Position numbers and translations under genes: made by a program. This document shows positions 55,785 through 56,706 of a stretch of DNA of 56,706 bases, one piece after another. This stretch comes from Pedobacter ginsenosidimutans. GTDB lineage: Bacteria; Bacteroidota; Bacteroidia; Sphingobacteriales; Sphingobacteriaceae. The DNA is taken from NCBI RefSeq assembly GCF_001442625.1, contig NZ_LMZQ01000043.1, forward strand, positions 1-56,706, given 5' to 3'. How positions within the stretch are numbered: the first letter of the stretch is position 1; every line of letters starts with the position of its first letter. A model generated the notes under the pieces. That model made no database searches, was not told the DNA's origin, and saw nothing but the letters and a program-made list of their open reading frames with translations.

Positions 55785-56200
55785 TGCCTGTATCTGCTCC
55801 CTGCTATCCGGCCTAGGAAATGATGGAAGGAGACCCTTCGACTACGCTCAGGACGTTAAAGCTTTTGCACTTCCTTTCAACCTAACACTACCCAGAGGCA
55901 GCACGCCCTCCCCGATCCTTCATCGGGGCTTGTGCTGGCGACCAAAAAAGCTTTGACGAATTTATCCGACATCAGATCCAAGCCTTTCAGTTATGCCTTA
56001 GTGTTTGTTGTTTTCAACGGCAGGCATGCTTTCGCTGCGCTCAGGTTTGTTACTTTTGGATCAAGCCAAAAGTAAGAGCCATTCGGTGGCCAACCGAGGC
56101 AAGACTGCGCGAAGGGCAAGAAAATAGCAACCGCATTAAGGTCCCCGCATGCGCTAGATCCGATAGCTATCGGATGACGACCGTACTATAGCGAGCGCCT
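55785..56200. repeat. Composite hairpin-module chain, copy 4 (diverged)
   Basis: It opens CTGCTATCCGGCCTAGGAAATGATGGAAGGAGA and then CTTCGACTACGCTCAGGA. It carries a CCCCGATCCTTCATCGGGG hairpin, a diverged form of the ~175-base block (TTATCCGACATCAGATCCAAGCC), the TTACTTTTGG/CCAAAAGTAA hairpin with ATCAAG loop (56050-56075), a short CCATTCGGTGGCCAACCGAGGCAAGAC tail and the CCGATAGCTATCGG end (about 56160-56173). Confidence 0.8.
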
Positions 56201-56204
56201 TAAA

Positions 56205-56706
56205 CCCCTATCCGCCTATTGGCACCTTTCCCCTGAAAGGGAAAGGGCTAAAAAACAAATTACCGCACCCTGCAAGATGCCCCTCGCTATCTGCACCCTG
56301 CTATCCGGCCTAGGAAATGATGGAAGGAGATCCTTCGACTACGCTCAGGATGACAAAAAACCGGAGAAAAATACAAGGAGGATGAATTGATCGCGATAAA
56401 TCCGCTCCACTATGCTATCTGCTCCCTGCTCATCCGGCCTGGCAGATTTTCGCTGGAAAAAGCACGGAAATCTGTGCACTCCTCATCATTACCCCACAGC
56501 CTAAGGCAGGATCAAGCGGGTGCGTAGGGATAAGCCAGGGTAAGAGCCTAGATACTGTCGCGATAAAGATTTCCGTAGGTTTTTACAAGAAAAGATGCAA
56601 GCCTTGATTTTTGGTTACCTTTTTATCAAGAAAAAGGTAAGAGCCCCTTCGGCGGCGGCGAGCCGAGGCAAGACCGAGCCTGGGGTAAAACCTACAATTG
56701 TCATTC
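56205..56706. repeat. Composite hairpin-module chain, copy 5 (runs off window)
   Basis: It has the CCTTTCCCC hairpin (56225-56246), GGAAATGATGGAAGGAGATCC with CTTCGACTACGCTCAGGATGACA, then a ~294-base block (56413-56706) nearly identical to 52232-52524. That block includes the TTACCTTTTT/AAAAAGGTAA hairpin (56615-56640). The window ends inside this copy. Confidence 0.85.

Overview
The window looks like the chromosome of a Sphingobacteriaceae bacterium (phylum Bacteroidota), most likely Pedobacter or a close relative. This is inferred from gene content: a type IX secretion (T9SS) C-terminal sorting domain paired with a PorP/SprF protein, a type III glutamine synthetase, an Oar-like TonB receptor, a single-chain PurL, lipoproteins with S/G-C-K-K-K lipoboxes, an absence of clear Shine-Dalgarno sequences, Bacteroidetes-type promoters (TTTG, about 19 nt, TAnnTTTG) and a tRNA without an encoded CCA. 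Most of the window is ordinary chromosome. I saw no prophage, insertion sequence with a transposase, or CRISPR array.

Layout. 1-2.4 kb: three lipoprotein genes on the minus strand and a decayed small ORF. 2.6-7.9 kb: two adjacent LytS-type sensor kinases behind a GCGAAC repeat with an exact 21-bp period. 8.1-13.6 kb: tRNA-His with its own promoter and terminator, rnhA, fructose-1,6-bisphosphatase with a phosphoesterase, a serine hydrolase, and VOC plus TrmN6. 13.9-24 kb: purL, a TonB operon, glutamine synthetase III and purM, so the glutamine maker lies between two purine-pathway enzymes, one of which uses glutamine. 24-31.7 kb: NeuD-like acyltransferase, Oar-like receptor, lipoamide dehydrogenase, a metallo-beta-lactamase-fold hydrolase and a GNAT. 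32.9-37.6 kb: ferritin, a candidate small RNA, and the three-gene circularly permuted ATP-grasp / alpha-E / transglutaminase cluster. 37.7-44.6 kb: short MutS-like ATPase, asnS, a BtrH-like protein, a membrane-anchored glutamate-synthase-domain protein and a YrdC/YciO protein. 45.8-52 kb: a 1738-residue T9SS cargo carrying a PHP phosphoesterase domain, with its SprF partner. 52.8-55.5 kb: nhaA, then a divergent HxlR regulator / NAD(P)H oxidoreductase pair.

The most unusual material is between genes. Four gaps (44.6-45.3, 52.1-52.6, 54.0-54.5 and 55.6-56.7 kb) hold chains of short hairpin modules reused in different orders. One module is a hairpin whose two arms change together between copies (TTACTTTTGG/CCAAAAGTAA versus TTACCTTTTT/AAAAAGGTAA), followed by a conserved GTAAGAGCC...CCGAGGCAAGAC tail. 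A 14-bp palindrome, CCGATAGCTATCGG, occurs seven times. Two related repeats in opposite orientation bracket purL, and a perfect 44-bp palindrome lies just beyond. These repeats, the 21-bp array and the candidate small RNA are the best leads for something undescribed.
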